A program made the translations under genes and the position numbers. The notes beneath the pieces were generated by a model. The model made no database searches. It worked only from the letters and a program-made list of their open reading frames with translations, and was not told the origin of the DNA. Below, one piece after another: positions 46,000-59,694 of a DNA stretch of 64,000 nucleotides. Source of the stretch: Pisolithus tinctorius. Taxonomy: Eukaryota > Basidiomycota > Agaricomycetes > Boletales > Pisolithaceae. Every line of letters begins with the position of its first letter. Within the stretch, counting starts at the first letter, position 1. The stretch covers positions 1,364,001 through 1,428,000 of the forward strand of contig JANFAH010000005.1 in NCBI GenBank assembly GCA_024663395.1. Direction: 5' to 3'.

Positions 46000-47610
46000 A
46001 TGGTTCTGCCACCCCCCAGCCATTCCAGTTATCTTCGTCTGTCTAGTAGATGGCACCGCGTTTGTCTCCCGCCGCGCATTCAAAAATTTCCTGCAAAGTC
46101 TATTTCTATACTTTCACGACCATTTACATTCCATATTGGCGTTAGCTGGGCAGCGAAACCACCGGACCCAAAGATTACACGGTTTCATACACCATTCCCC
46201 GCCGATTCATGCATTGGAAGATGGAGGGATAGAATGCTAGCCCTTCGCGAAAAGAATGTAAGCAGGGATGCCGGAGAAGACTTCTTCTATGTCACACAGG
46301 TGAGGTGTAGCCGTCCTTCCAGATATTGCGTTAAGATGCTCAGCACCGGTCCGCTCCCGGATCCCGTTTAAGATGCACAATGGCTCGGTAGGTAAGCATC
46401 CTGGGGTCCACCCTCCTTGTCTTATGCGAGTCGCTACTATGTACAGGGCGTTGCTTTTGGTATAGCTGACGGAGTTGGCGGTTGGATAGACTCCGGAGTC
46501 GATCCGTCACTCTTTGCGCAGTCACTGATGTACTATGCACATCGTTCCTCCCGTGATTCGTGGGCTGGGGAACCTGAATTTGACCCAACGCAAGATCAAC
46601 AGGAACGCAATCAGGTGGACGGGCGAGAGTTAACACCATACCAATGTCTGGATCTTGCGTACCATGGCGTACTACGAGATAACCTTGTAGAAGCTGGTAT
46701 GTCGGCCACATTTCTTGCTGCTCATTTTGCGTACCCAATACATTTACAGGATCTAGCACCGCCTGTTTGGTTAGTCTGAACGCTGCTTCTGGCGTTTTAC
46801 GAGCCGCTAAGTGAGTACTTGATGACCGATTCAACCGCGTGCTTCATGTGCATCCATTTGTCAGCTTAGGCGACAGCGGCTTCATGATTATTCGTTCGTC
46901 AGCCATAATACATAGACAACCAACGCAGACGCATTTCTTCAATTGTCCTTTGTGAGCTGGCCTAGATCATATCACCGTCGTTCATCTGACAACTTCCCGA
47001 AGACAGCTTACGAAGTTACCTCCATCGACCAATGCCGATATGCATTATATTGACCTACCTGATGCAGCCGCGGAGTACGAAGCGAAGCTCAGAGATGGTG
47101 ACATTGTGGTCGCATATGTAAATACCTTTGTTTCCTTTTCTGTGGTACTCTGTCTGATGAGCTCGAAGACCGACGGACTATCAGATAATGTGTTTCCTAG
47201 AGATATTGTAACAATCTGCTCGCTGGTCGCTCGCTCCGTGCATTCGGAAAGTGAACAAGTACAGGCCATGGCAGACGCCATAGTTCATTACGCCCGGACT
47301 TGCATGCGAGATCAGAAGAGGGTGAGCCCTTTTGAGCGTGCGTGCCATTCTCCCGATTTCTCTCGAATCGGACGAACTAAGATGCACATACTACCATCAG
47401 GGGAAGCTAGCCGAGAAGGCTTGCTCTTTCATGGGGGGGTACGTCCACATGTCCTGCATTATGACCAGTGTTTGATTAATTATATTTCTTCCTTCAATAG
47501 AAAATTGACGAGTGAGTGGATTTTGCTATTCAGTTTAAAGTCATCTTCGGTTAAACACAGGTGGTTGTAGTGTCACAGTAGTCACGGCGCTGGTTCGCGA
47601 GACACCATAG
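46000..47610 (+). CDS. PTC7-like mitochondrial PP2C protein phosphatase
   Basis: Ten exons join(46000..46299, 46373..46387, 46447..46696, 46750..46810, 46865..46951, 47003..47117, 47169..47337, 47401..47438, 47501..47511, 47571..47610) encode 361 residues. A basic presequence-like N-terminus leads to PP2C motifs: GEDFFYV, FGIADGVGGWIDSGVDPS, AGSSTACLVSL (here GGSSTACLVS), LGDSGFMI, YTDGLSDNVFPRDI and DDVTVVTALV at the end. The DGVGGW and TDGLSDN aspartates bind the two metal ions. The PTC7 branch acts in mitochondria, in yeast on coenzyme Q biosynthesis. Exons 2 and 9 are only 15 and 11 nt. They are required to keep the conserved frame, so the open frames alone badly misrepresent the gene. 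Confidence 0.9.
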
Positions 47611-48157
47611 CGTTGGTGCCAGATCATTCGATCATCATTGCATCATCATCATCCTGTGGAGCTCGGCATTCAACCAATTCTTACAAGCTGATGGCTCGAT
47701 TGTTGGACATCGCCTGTTCCGCACCAGAGACATTTTACATAAGATATACCTATGTAGTGATCTTCAAGCTAGTCTAGTGTTGTGTAGGTAGTGCGTATCA
47801 ATTTTGATGACACAGGGTAAAGCTTACCTACATGTCGTAAGCAGCCTGTCATTCCTTCTGATGGTCTCAGCTGTTACTACATAGCGTTCGTTGAACTTCT
47901 CAGGAGTCCAGAGTTCAGCTTCTGGTGTGTACATAGCGCAATCCAAATCCAACGTTCCAACTTCAGCTAGAATCAGCTCAATTATGTCCTTCTATGATAC
48001 ATCACGAACACCGAGTTTGTAACCGGGATATACGACAATGACTACGGCACCAGTGCGAAGTAATAAGATGCGATTTACTGAGGGCTGCTAAAGAAAACCA
48101 ACGCTGCACGAGTGGCAGGCAAGGCCAAGAGCAGAGGGGTATGCAATGAACGTGCCA
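47611..48157. other. Convergent intergenic stretch, no gene seen
   Basis: Lies between the stops of the PP2C gene (plus) and the glucan synthase gene (minus). It contains a CATCATCATCATC run near 47641 and no convincing frame. Presumably both 3' ends and polyadenylation signals lie here. Confidence 0.4.
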
Positions 48158-51100
48158 TTAGATGCTCTGACATATCGTGCAGTTGATTACGATGTGTTGC
48201 CGGTACACCGACGCTGTGATAAAAATGTACGTTAACAAGTGAGGGCCGCGATGTGATGCGAGGAAGCGACGTACGTAGAACTATGAGCGCAGCCAGACCC
48301 GACACTACGATTATGTAGAGTAGACTGTATTTAACGATCTGCGGAGGGTGAGCTTGACCTCAGTATAGACTGTGAGCACGTAGCACTCACGATCCATCGG
48401 CGTTGCCTCTTTTGCTTGGTAGAGTATAATGGTGCCCTGATTTGTTTGGAGGGTCGCAGCCAGACTAATGGAATCGATGAGGGAAGCGATAAAATGAAGG
48501 AACGAGATGACTAACAGAGCATGGTCGAATGAAGCTTGTCAATGAATGGAATGAACACAGGGACAGTCAAAATTATAAGGAGAATATGTCCGAGCAAGAA
48601 GTCTGAGCTCCACAGAGACATTTCCACGATCTTCACGATGAATTCACGAGCAGGTTGTGACATCGCAGAATTGCCGAGCCCGCGTCCATACCATTTTCCT
48701 GACCACCATGCACGGTTGGTCTCATCATGCTTGAATTCTCTAGAGAGGAAGACGGAGATTAGGATCTTCATGATAGCACGTTGAATGGCCACGATGGCAA
48801 TAACGCCGAGCACAGCATGTGAAGCATCCCAGAGCTCCAAGAACCACTAGAAAACGAGTCAGTTTGGCACTCACAACGAAAGTGAGAACTCACAAAGAAT
48901 TCGAAGAAGGAAACAATTCCAATCAAGGCAAGGAAGTGGGCTATAGCAGCTACGACGGAAGCAAACTTTGTCCATTTCTCGAATATAGGTCCCAAGAACA
49001 GCGAAATGAAGAATAGGGAAAGTAGGACAGTAGCATTCCAGACCATCGGACCGATGGCAATAACCCCAATCCGGATAAGAGCGCTGGGGTTCGGATCCCC
49101 ATTCGCGTTTGGGAACGACTTGACGAACATGTACGCTACGACGAAGAGCGTAGCCATGCATATCGGCCAGACGATTTCCGAGAAGATGACAGCACGCCAG
49201 GGAGCCCGCGGAACATCACCCGATAGCTTCTCTGATGGGTGGCCAAGCTTTTTCTTCTTATAACCCGTAATCATCGTCCGGGACAATCGGCAATACCCAT
49301 ACCAACTACTGGCTTTCGTTCTTGAATTTCCTCGGGACATCCATCGCAGGAATTCGCGGTAATCAATGATGAAGTCCGAGAAGGAGAACTGATGGGGGTT
49401 GAAGACGAAAGGCGCAATACATAGAGATAACACGGAGAACCAGAAGTAAATCAGGTGGGGCATCCAAATCGCCAAGGAGGCATAGAGGAGCAGCAGGAGA
49501 TTCCTCATTCCCATGTAGATACTGGGCCCTGCGAACCGCGAGTACAAAATACTGAAAGAGAGCCTGGTTGTTGCAAAGCCACGACCTGTAGCAATATACC
49601 GCGCGCCACCGAAGGTCAAGTTGCTAAGGATGGCTTGCGAGTAGATTTGGGTCGAAAACACTTCAAAAATCGGGGACAACGAGAGAAAGTGTTTGCCGAG
49701 GCGCAGCAGTGCCTTTCCAGTCCCACGTTCCACAAGTTCTGCGACGTGTTGTCAATTTAAGGAAGAGCAAAAGACGATGCACGGGCCATACCTTGGAGGA
49801 AAAGAGGCAAGAATGCGATGAAGAACACCATGAAAATGGAAACAATGCAACGTTTCAGCCAGTCGAAGACAGGGACTAAATTGTAACACCCTGTTGCCTG
49901 CTGACCGCCAAGCACGTTTCCCTGAGAATCTACTTGGCATATTGCTAACTGCTTGTTGAGGGTTCCAATGTACAACACTGGCGATTCCGATGAGGAGAAA
50001 CACGGCCGAAAATGAGAGATAACTTACATGTTACCATAAAGACTTGGATCGAGTAGATGACGAGAATGTTGTTGATATGGAATCCCGGGTGGCCGTAGTA
50101 GAAAGTCAGGAACCGGTCAATTGGGAGTTGTGTGCCCAAATAATAGTATTCCCTGCTCAACATCTGTTCACCCATTCCAGTGCCAATCTTCGTCTGGAAG
50201 TTAAGGATCGTTCCGAAGCCAAGGTCACGGCCTTTGCCACATTGGTAGTATTCGGAATGCTTGATGCGCCCGCCACGACCGAACGCATTCATCCCGGCAA
50301 AGATATCCTCATTCAGATGAAGACCTTTCTGTGCCTTGGAAACACCACCACGAGTGGTCATAAAAATAGCGTTCAGGAAATCGGGATGGCCGTAGTGCAG
50401 TTTACCACCAATCCATGCCAAAGCCCGGGCAGTCATAGTACCAAAGGTTTGTTCCTTCCCAGCAGCGACATCTCCGAGGACACCAATGTTCTCCGAGAAA
50501 ATGTACTCGCGTGTCCCAACGATGGCTACGGGTGCCTTCTTGAATTCCTTGTGGCCCCACTGAGCGTAAGGACTTTGGGCGGAAACTGAATACTCCTCGA
50601 ACTCTCCTAGAATATTACGAATCTTCAGGCACTCCTCCAAATAGTTATCTTGGTTGGCGTCAATGAGTTGGAGGTACTCTCCCCGATAGAAGATAATAGC
50701 GTGGTTCTGATTGTCCGATTTGCCGTCGCCGAGGATTGGGTTGCCAGGGAGTTCAATGCGGAACTTGGGTTTCCGTTTCCCAGTCTTCTCGTCGAAATCA
50801 GAGTGACCGTCGATCAGCACAGAGAACAAGCGTGGATCGCTGCCCTTAGGCCCTGCCTCTTCATCGAGATACGCAATCTGGAGGTCGGGATATGCACGTA
50901 GCAAGAATTCTGCATTTTCGTGTTCTTCCTTGTTGAACTTTGCGTAGCGTTGCATTGAAATTGCGAACTTGAACTTTCGCCTGGACATTCTTTCCAACTC
51001 CCGCTCGAGCTTCTCCGTGTTACCTCCAAACATAGACACGATGTCTGGGTTTTCAACACGATATAAAAGCTTGATGGCCTTGGCGTAGTTCATCATTCCA

Positions 51101-53920
51101 GAAACAGTACGGTAAAGAGTCTGGGCGCGAAGCGAGGCCCAAATACGGGTACGGAGTGTGTACTCGGGGGAAGATGTCTTGAACCCGATGCAATAGAACG
51201 GCAAGTCGTCCGTCTTGCTGCCCTGTTTCTCGTTCACCGATGAAGTTCCGTCCATAGCATCTGTCTCCTCGGCCAAGATCTTGGTATCTTTAACAAAGTT
51301 ATCCCATTCGATAGGGTGTAGCTGCTTCAGATACTCTAACAGCGTCACCCGCGTGCTCTGGTCCTCCTCACGAATGATCTCCCGCAAACTGAGCAAGATC
51401 TTCTCTGAATAGTGAGGGACAAGAACGGTAAAGGTGGGCATGGCATCGACTGGGAGAGGCTCCGGTAGAGCTGTAGTTAAGGAGGAAGCGAAGAAAGATA
51501 TCCGCCGCTCGGCTTCACCATCTGCAGGAAAGAAAACACCCTTATACTTGGTGATATTCTGGTTAGTGAAGAATGGTGGAGCGCGCAGAACGCGCTTGCC
51601 ATCCGGTCCATCAACTTGATGGTACAGGAGGCGCTGCACGTGATCGATGGAGAGTAAGTGCTCGCGATACATGGAGATGATAATCGCGTTCCAGATCTGG
51701 GAGACAAGGACCTTCGGCTTGTACTTCACCTCCATGTCACCAGTGGCAAGCAGCTTGGCGTAGATACGTTTCGGCATTCGAGTATAAACGTCCTTCCACG
51801 GGGTCCAGATAGACAGTCCAAGACCGAAAGACCGCCCAACAGAGAAAACGACAACCCAAATAATGTACCATAGATACGTGTCCAAGAAGAAGAGAATGAG
51901 ATCCATGATATACATAATCGCAAGTGTAAAGGGGACTTGGTTAGAGCAGAGCGCTTTGCCGAAAATCTTGTCATTGCAATTCTGCACGGTCGTTTGCGCC
52001 ATGACGGCAATAGGGGAACTGAATGAGCTGGTAAGGAAGAAGTACGACTCGGAAAATTTGCACCCAAAGACGAGAATCCACAGTACGATACTTGCCGTAC
52101 GAGCAGGGCGGGGGAGGTCGGGATAGGATGCAGTGAATGTTTGGGACGCCATATACTTGCGAGACTTCCCTGCAACGCGATCACCGAACATTCGACCAGA
52201 AGGGAATAAGCCGAAGGCAATGGTTGCAACGACGGAAATAAAAAACTGCACAATGCCAACGATAAGTGGTATCTGGGAATTGGCTGACGTTGGCTGACTT
52301 CCGACCCAGGCGATGTAGACGGTCGGCCCTCCTGTAAGAGCGAGGATTACGAGAAGAAAGACCAATCGTGTTGTCAAATGAGAAGCATTGTTCCAAGTGG
52401 TAGGGATATACATAAATTCCGCGATCGTGGCGAAGATCATGATCAGAGTAGAGACTGCACCGCCAAGCGCCGTGGCGGTCCATGTCATAGCAGCTGTAGG
52501 ATATTGCATATTGGCAGGCGTGTAAACTTTGGGAGAATTGTATGCAGTGTAAAACCAGTAGGTGGCGACGTGCAGGATCCAGACACGATTGAAATTAACG
52601 AGCAGATGAGCGATGGAACGTTTCTCGTAATAAGTCTTGAAGAAAACTCTATTCCAGTCGACGCGACGGAGACTCAAGTAGCGTTTGGCTGGTGCGAGGT
52701 CGACCAGTCGAGTCTGATGACCAAGCGAACAGCGGGAATGTAAAATCCATGTAATTGAGAAGCTACGCGACTTACGTTATTGTCTAGGACGATACGGGCC
52801 AGACCTTCGGGATACCAGAACAACTGGTTGATATCGTCATAACCAATGATCTGGTCGTGGTCCTTTTCGCGGCGGACGAACTTGCCGTCGGCGACCTCGT
52901 ACCCTTGGTCACGCATGAACTTGTAAAGTGGTTTAATGATGGTTCGAAGGTACAGGCCTTCTTCTACCGGTTCGACCGTATTCTGGCACTCGGGGCTACG
53001 ATAATAATCGTCGGCGCATTTGAAGATGAAACATAGACATTCCGGTACGAAACGAACGTTGCCAGCTTCACCCCAGCAAAGGAGGTAAAGGGCAATTTGG
53101 CGGAGGCGATCGTATTGGCTCATATTGTTCATGGCATTCCGCCAGCGATTGAGGGCGCTGTCAAGATGTTTGGAACCAGCCGTCTTAACTGTGCCCCCTC
53201 TGACACTCCTCAGCCGCTGCAAACCGGGATTCTGGGACTGGCCCACAGCATCGTCGAGGTTGAGCTGAGCGGCGAAGTACCACTTGCGGTAGTTGGCGTG
53301 TTGACCGCCGATGTAGTCTGCATGAAGAGTCAGAAGAGCTTGGTGTGGACTCATACGAGATGCGCGAGAGTCGAGGGAAGCCATTAAAAAGTCGAACTGC
53401 GTATAATGGGTCAGGTTGCGAGTGACATACGATGCCAAAAAAGACCGACCATATTACGCATTGAGTCGCGTTGAAAACCGAACTTCTGGGTGAGGTCTAG
53501 AAAAATGTCCTCGATCTCTTCCATGGAAATAGGTATTTGACGGTCTGGAGACCAAGCGGGGTATGGGTGAGCGCCTTGGCCGGGGTCGATGAAGGGTGAG
53601 CCGAATGGTTGGCTAGCTTGAGAGTTGATGGAGGGAGCGTAGGAAGGGCCATGACCAGCATCTGAGGGTGGAGCAGAATCACGACCTGAAAGAGGCGTCA
53701 AGGGAAGAAGAACCGACGGTGCGAATGAAAACGTACCGCCGTAGTGATTCTGCTCGTAATAAGGCTGGTTACCAGCCAGCCTGGTTGTACTGGTATACGG
53801 AGAGACGGAGGGGGAATCAATATCGTAGTCCTGCCTGATTGGCTGTGGGTATGGCAACTGCTGGCCGTAAGGATTGGGGAAGGGACTCTGGCCCGCTGAA
53901 TGGCTGGCTGGGTGAGCCAT
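48158..53920 (-). CDS. fks1: 1,3-beta-glucan synthase catalytic subunit (FKS)
   Basis: Exons complement(join(48158..48213, 48275..48338, 48391..48464, 48516..48846, 48894..49738, 49792..49977, 50028..52713, 52776..53396, 53450..53685, 53737..53920)) encode 1760 residues. Order: Pro/Gln/Tyr-rich cytosolic head, FKS N-domain ([20 protein letters not shown]), six or so membrane helices, the large GT48 cytosolic domain ([52 protein letters not shown]), then the C-terminal helix bundle ending NCTICQSI. It polymerises UDP-glucose into cell-wall 1,3-beta-glucan at the plasma membrane under Rho1. Segments matching the echinocandin hot spots differ from yeast (see findings). The start is placed at [10 protein letters not shown], the first ATG of the frame. 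Divergent from the LRR-like gene over 127 bp. Confidence 0.97.
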
Positions 53921-54047
53921 GTTGGCGGGAAGTAAAACGAATGGACGACAGCTGGTCGACACCGGCGATGAGGGAGAGAAACAAGTCGAAAATAATATCT
54001 ATTATTATTATATCCCTTGGATACCCAAATAAATAATAAAAATAAAA

Positions 54048-55835
54048 ATGTCAGACCCCATCGTGCTATGCAACACGCACAGACGCGCCACCACCGTCCT
54101 CGACGACGCCGGCATAGCAATCAGAAAGTATGTCCTCGCCCCGCCCCAGCGGGCACAGTCCACCCGACACGTGCTACGCGACACAGTCCACCATGGTACG
54201 GTGCCACCCCTCGCCTTGTTCTGCATCGTCGCCTTGGCACCCTACACCGACCAACTGCATGCTCTCGGCGCCCCTCGCGTCCCCTACAGGGACTTGTTAC
54301 TCCCAGAAGTACTAGACGACCCCCGAATATGGGCCACTCTCGCCCAGGTCATGCACCCAGTGCCAGTTCGCTCACATGATTTGGATCTGTCTCTCAGTGA
54401 CACTCACCTCCCGCTCCTCCAGCAAATACCGAGCACTCCCAACTTCACCTTAATAACCCTCCTTTCTCTTCCCGGGTGTGCTCATATCTCAGACGACACC
54501 GTCTCCGAATTACGTAGACTCAACACGCTTATTGCCCTCGATCTCCGTGCAACTCACCTAACCACGTACGGTGTCACCGTCCTCTCCCGCGGTCTGTCTT
54601 CCGCACAGGACGACTCTGGCCTACACAAGAAGGCAGGCCCGTGGGGCCTTCGGATAATTAGCTTACATGGCTGCACAAAGGTCACGGATGCCGCTTTGCC
54701 TGTACTAAAATCTTTTCCTCTCTTATCTGTCATAGGTAAATAGTGATTAGTGGCGGTTAATGTAACGCACAGATACTCATGCCCCTCCCTAGACTTGCGT
54801 CTCACTAATTGCACGCGCGCTGCAGTTAAGAAACAACTCGGCGCACTTGGTTTCCAACCATCTCGCTCCCGCACCCTTTTTCATCCTTCAAAAATCTCCG
54901 TGTCCCTCTGCTCGCTGGAAGAAATGGCTGCTACGTCAAGTCCAGCCACACCTCTGTGTCCCTCCCCGCCTGAATCAGTGTTTCGAATACATATCAATAA
55001 ATTATCCCCCTCCCCACTAACTAATTCCCAATCTAAGAATAGCAAACGCTCACTTATTTCCTCCCCACCACCCTTCACTCTTCAGCCGCAACCAGCCGCT
55101 GACGCTGAAGACAATTTCACGTCTGTCCCATCAAACGCCGTCACTTCCTCGCTCTTTGCTGCGTCAGATCCTACCCGACAGCGTCCCAGCAGTCCCCCAT
55201 CTTTCTACCGAGATACTGGCAAGAAAACAAACCGTCCTTTCCAAATACAGCATGCCCAGTTCGGCTCTTCAGAACCGGATCCACTGGCAGTAGTTCGATT
55301 TCCTCCCCCTTGGAACCTCCTAGAGACGTCCTCGAGACCTCTCGCGACAAATACCACTTCATACAAGCAACAGCGAGACCTCCCATGTTTCAATGGTCCT
55401 GCTCGAATCGACAAACGCAATGCAACCGCGGTCAAGGATGTGGCGAACATGCTCGCAAATAAACGACTCAGGCGCCAACACTCACCAGCGTCCTTTGAGG
55501 CCGTGTCAGGTATTCCAACAAAATCACGAAACCCCTTCGCGAAGCAGGTCACATCTGTGTTTTCGGAGAGCTCTCCCAGAGTCTCAAAACATCCCAATCG
55601 CTCGCAGGAAGAGCCACACAGACCTGCAATCGACGGTGTAGATCGCCCTGACAGACCGGAAGGGTCAGGATCCGATCGTCCTAATACCAAACCCCTCAAA
55701 CCGATCACATCTCTGAGAGTTCCGGTGCTCCCGAAGGAGTTTTTGCCAGAATTCAAGCAAACTTTATCTGTGCAAAATTCCTCGAGACCAAAGGTGGCGC
55801 TGAAGCAAAGTAGACTATCTTTTCCTCCGCTGTAG
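54048..55835 (+). CDS. LRR-like protein with long disordered tail, function unknown
   Basis: Exons join(54048..54735, 54793..55835) encode 576 residues. The first 260 residues carry leucine-rich-repeat-like turns (LLSLPGCAHISDDTV, LIALDLRATHLTTYGVTVLS, IISLHGCTKVTDAALPVL, VIDLRLTNCT), the AMN1/F-box-LRR style of repeat. The remaining 310 residues are Ser/Pro/Arg-rich and look disordered, ending KQSRLSFPPL, a form reminiscent of a PCNA-interacting box (Q-x-x-L-x-x-F) but placed at the extreme C-terminus. No F-box was seen. I do not recognise the family; a protein-interaction role is inferred. Confidence 0.65.
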
Positions 55836-56276
55836 GTCATAATGTAACAGTTAACTTGTAATTGAATAGTATGGAGATTATATGACGATACCTGGCAAGG
55901 TGGCCGTCACAGGGCGGAGATCCTTCTTTGATCAGCACCTCCGTCGGCGTCACTTGCACCCACCTTTTCCTTGACGCTGGCAGCGAAGGGTTTCAGGAAT
56001 TCTGCGCCAGTCACTAGTGCTTCAGGACACCCTACTTACCCATATCTATCCCGCTGTCTGGTTTCTCTGTCTCGGTTGTCGTCGTGTGATCCTTCTCCAA
56101 CGTATCGCAAGGTTTTCCTTGACCTTCATAGTCCCTACTCTTATTAATGAACCCCAGGCTCCTCCCATTACAACTGTAGCAGTAGCGTGTTTGGCCAAAT
56201 AAAGTCAAACTCGTTCAGCCTGATTACTGAATGATGGCATTAACGGGCGATGCTAAGACTGGGCTTGCAGTAGAGG
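55836..56276. other. Intergenic stretch, no gene seen
   Basis: Separates two plus-strand genes. It is T/C-rich around 56050-56130, as in many fungal promoters. No reading frame or specific site could be supported. Confidence 0.4.
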
Positions 56277-59200
56277 ATGGACTACTTCTCCAAGTTCCTG
56301 CGCAGCACGGGCAATCAGTCCGCCTCGAAGCCCACTCCGGATGACACTTTGGCGTTCAGTCAATCATGGAATGTGATCAAGGTGAGCGGCCTATGTTGGA
56401 TCCCGTCCCGTTCCATTTACCCAGGGAAGTCCGCAGAGTACACTTGACCACCCTGACGAACGACAGCTCATGAAGGGCATCAAGTCCACCGACGTTCCGG
56501 CACATCTACAATCGATGGTAGATACCCTGGTTTGGGAATCGTCGCGGACCGAGGAGGGGTAGGTTAACGTCCTTCTTGACTAATCCCGCATTTCACGCCC
56601 TACAAGTGGTACAGGTCCTTGTCTTGAGTATCTACTAAAGAATGGTACGCGTTATTCATCTGTTAAACCGGTTTGATTTTCTGGATTGAACGAGTAGACG
56701 TTTTGGGTACGCTTGTCCGGCTCAGTGAGGCAGATCGACCGTCAGGGATACAAGCGGAGGTGCTTCGTGCCGTACAGAATATGGTCATCCTTATGGACGA
56801 ACAGTTCCTCGTGCACTCTGTCGTGCACAGAGCAGTACTCAGGCTGCTTCGGAATTGCGTCGGCGATGACATCCACGAACAACTAGATGGCCGGCACAAA
56901 GTCATGGGCGCTGCGAAGAATATCGTTCGCAGCCAGCCTTCCGAATACGAACTGGACCGTGAGTAGTGTTCCCCGCCGCCGCGCCGTTTTAGCTGACGTG
57001 AGTTCTTTAGTTGTTAACCTGCTCTGCATACTTTGCAGCCGTATCCGTACCCAGAGGGAGCTGCTCATGATTTTTTTCCATGACAAACATTGGTACCAGT
57101 CTGAGCCTCTGTTCACCGTTGAAGACGACGACGACGACGACAGCACCAGTGAAGATGACTTCGTGTATTCACCGACATCGTCGCAGGTGACAATCACCTC
57201 TACTCCATTTTCTTCCAACATTCGAAAACCGGAGTACGAGTTCCTCCTGTTCAATTATCTGCTACGCTTTGTCCACCGCGAAGGGCAGATTGGAGATTTT
57301 GCCCGCGGTGGGCTCTTGTTCTTGATAGACGTAGCCATGTCACCCGGAGAACCTGCAACTCGTCCAGCAGCAGAGGACAACAAAGCTGGATTTTCCTCTG
57401 AGCCTACCCCTGGAGAGGCACCCTCTGACCCGATCGCAGACGCTGCCCTATCACTTGCAGAATATATTGTTGACGGTGACTTCTCTGAAGTCCTTGCTGC
57501 TGGCCTAGGTGCAGTGTACTCTCTGCTTCCTTCCAAGCTGCAAATACATTCTCCGAAAGGCTCGGATACTAGCCAGGACAGCGGTATGGTTCTCGGTTAC
57601 ACATCCTCAAAGCTAGGAAACGAGGTGGAAGCAGCGCACGATCAAGCAATTGGCTTAGAAGACTCAGACAATCCGGATTTCAAGTGCAGACTGGATCATT
57701 TCCTGAAGCTGCTCGAATTCCTCCAGGATGTCGTACGTAGGACTCTTTCCCGCAGCTCCGCCGACGAAGACCTTCATGCGTCTGTTCTCGTTGGCGCATC
57801 CATCGCCCAATCCACTCTTGACGGGATTCGTCGCATATTCCTTGAAAATGTGTTGTATCCGTCCATTTTGGAGTGTTCGGATGCCGACGGTAGTGCTGTG
57901 GCTGTTATGTCGTATATCGATATCATGATCCGGACTTTAGAGAATGGGCGACTCTCTGATCTTTTAGTCGACTTCCTCATGAGCGAGGACAGTGACATCG
58001 GTGTCAGTACAGAGGCACCCCTGTCGTTGAAGTCAGCTGCTGTCGTGGACAAGCAAACAAAGCTTCAACGACACAAGAGCAGTGCTATGATGCTCTTGGA
58101 ACTCGAGGCACCAGACTCCAGACGGCCATCAGAGTACCTCACTTCCGCCGGTCGCTTCACTCTCAGAGATCTTCTATCGCTGAACCTGCGGTCACGGAAT
58201 TCACCCACGGTGGCTGCCGCAATGCAGCTTCTTCGTACCCTACTGAGCCAATGTTGCCACGTTACGACAAACGGGTTGATGCTCGTCATCCCCGACGTAA
58301 ACGCGACCAGCTATCCCGAACCTCCCACTATACCACCCACCTCGTCTCTTCAGAGTTCAGAAGAAGATAGTGACGAAGAAACTTTCACATATCCTGGGGT
58401 AGAGGCTGATTCTAAGCCTACTCGCTTGCTGCCACCGTCTAATTATATCCAGCCGGATACCACGTATACTACTCACCAGCGCGAGGTGGATCTCTACTTC
58501 GCACTCGTTACGCGCTTGAATCCGTCGCAGAGCGAGGATACTTTCAGTACCGGATACGACCACTATCTTCGCGATGCCCTTGCCAATGTGCAGTATCATC
58601 CATGCTCTTCCGTTGCATTTGACGAAGACCCCTGTGATCGAATGAGGCGGAGACATCACTTAAACGTCAACGACCCCATGGTATCGACCATCCTGGAGTG
58701 CCTTCGCAGGTTCCTTGCAAACCCACCTGAGGTGAACATATCACTAACGGGGGTATTGGCTGAGTTAGCGGCCTGCCCTGACAGGTCTATCGCCAGATGG
58801 CTTACGTGCGCTATGAACGACCTTCCACCCACGAACTCTTGGGACGACTCGCATTTAGACAACATGCGGGATGACCAATCGATCGACTTCGACATCGAGG
58901 AGAAACTGGCTACAGAAACGAATGTTTTAGCTGTGAAAAGGTTAGACGCACACACTCTACCGGTCGTGTATTCTATCTTGCAAGGCTTGGTCAACCAAAT
59001 GGAACGCTATCGTCAACTGATAGACAATTTCGACAAGTACTTGTTGGAGCGCCGACAAGGCCTTCTCTTCTCGGAGAATCTTACAGACGCATTAACAGTT
59101 GTGCTGGAGACCGTGGTTGAACCCGCTCGACCTAGACCCGAACCTTCCGTCAGCCCTCGGCCAGAAACCCCAAAGTCAAAGCCAAGAAGCTCGCTAGTAT

Positions 59201-59610
59201 CTTTCTTCACACCGCGGAAGACTAAAGCGAAGCCACACGAACCTTCTGAGCATCAACCTCCACCCGCTAATGAAAGTAGATCGACAGCGGTGTCGAGCCC
59301 TTTCGCATTGCACTACCAAAGCACGACGGATGTCGTTGTCGAGCCGTTCGTAGCGCCTATTCCCCCATCCCTTTGGACTCCTGCCAAGTCTTCCGACTGG
59401 AACTTCGATGAAGAGGACGTGTTCGGTGGCAGTCACTGGAGTGGGGAGAAGCGCGTTGCGGAAGAGGTGACAGAGCGAGCAAGTAGTGCGCAGGTGACAC
59501 TGTCACACTTGCTGGACAATGTAGTCATTCTAGAGGAGTGCATCAAGGAGTTGGTGGCCATCATCCAAGCGCGGCGTAGTCTTGGTATCGATGCAGTGAG
59601 ATATGTGTAA
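56277..59610 (+). CDS. FHIP / RAI16-family protein (Hook-interacting, FHF complex)
   Basis: Exons join(56277..56381, 56437..56558, 56607..56644, 56698..56958, 57011..59610) encode 1041 residues. The N-terminal block fits the RAI16-like family: SWNVIK, LDHPDERQLMKGIKSTDVPA, GPCLEYLLKNDVLGTLVRLS, LRAVQNMVILMDEQFLVHS and ELLMIFFHDKHWY. In the FHF complex these proteins link FTS and Hook to early endosomes for dynein transport; in filamentous fungi this drives endosome motility along hyphae. An acidic Asp run (VEDDDDDDS) interrupts the domain near residue 215. The C-terminal part is Pro/Lys-rich before a final helix. The third exon is only 38 nt. Confidence 0.82.
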
Positions 59611-59694
59611 AGGGTTGTGGATACAAACATAGGGTAGTACATTGTAATCATGAGAATCATCAGAAGTTAATTGTTAGTGAATGGGAGCATACAA

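Noticed and set aside
50044..50589. 181-codon plus-strand frame antisense to the glucan synthase gene
   Set aside because: Lies fully inside the conserved GT48 domain on the opposite strand, so it is a shadow.
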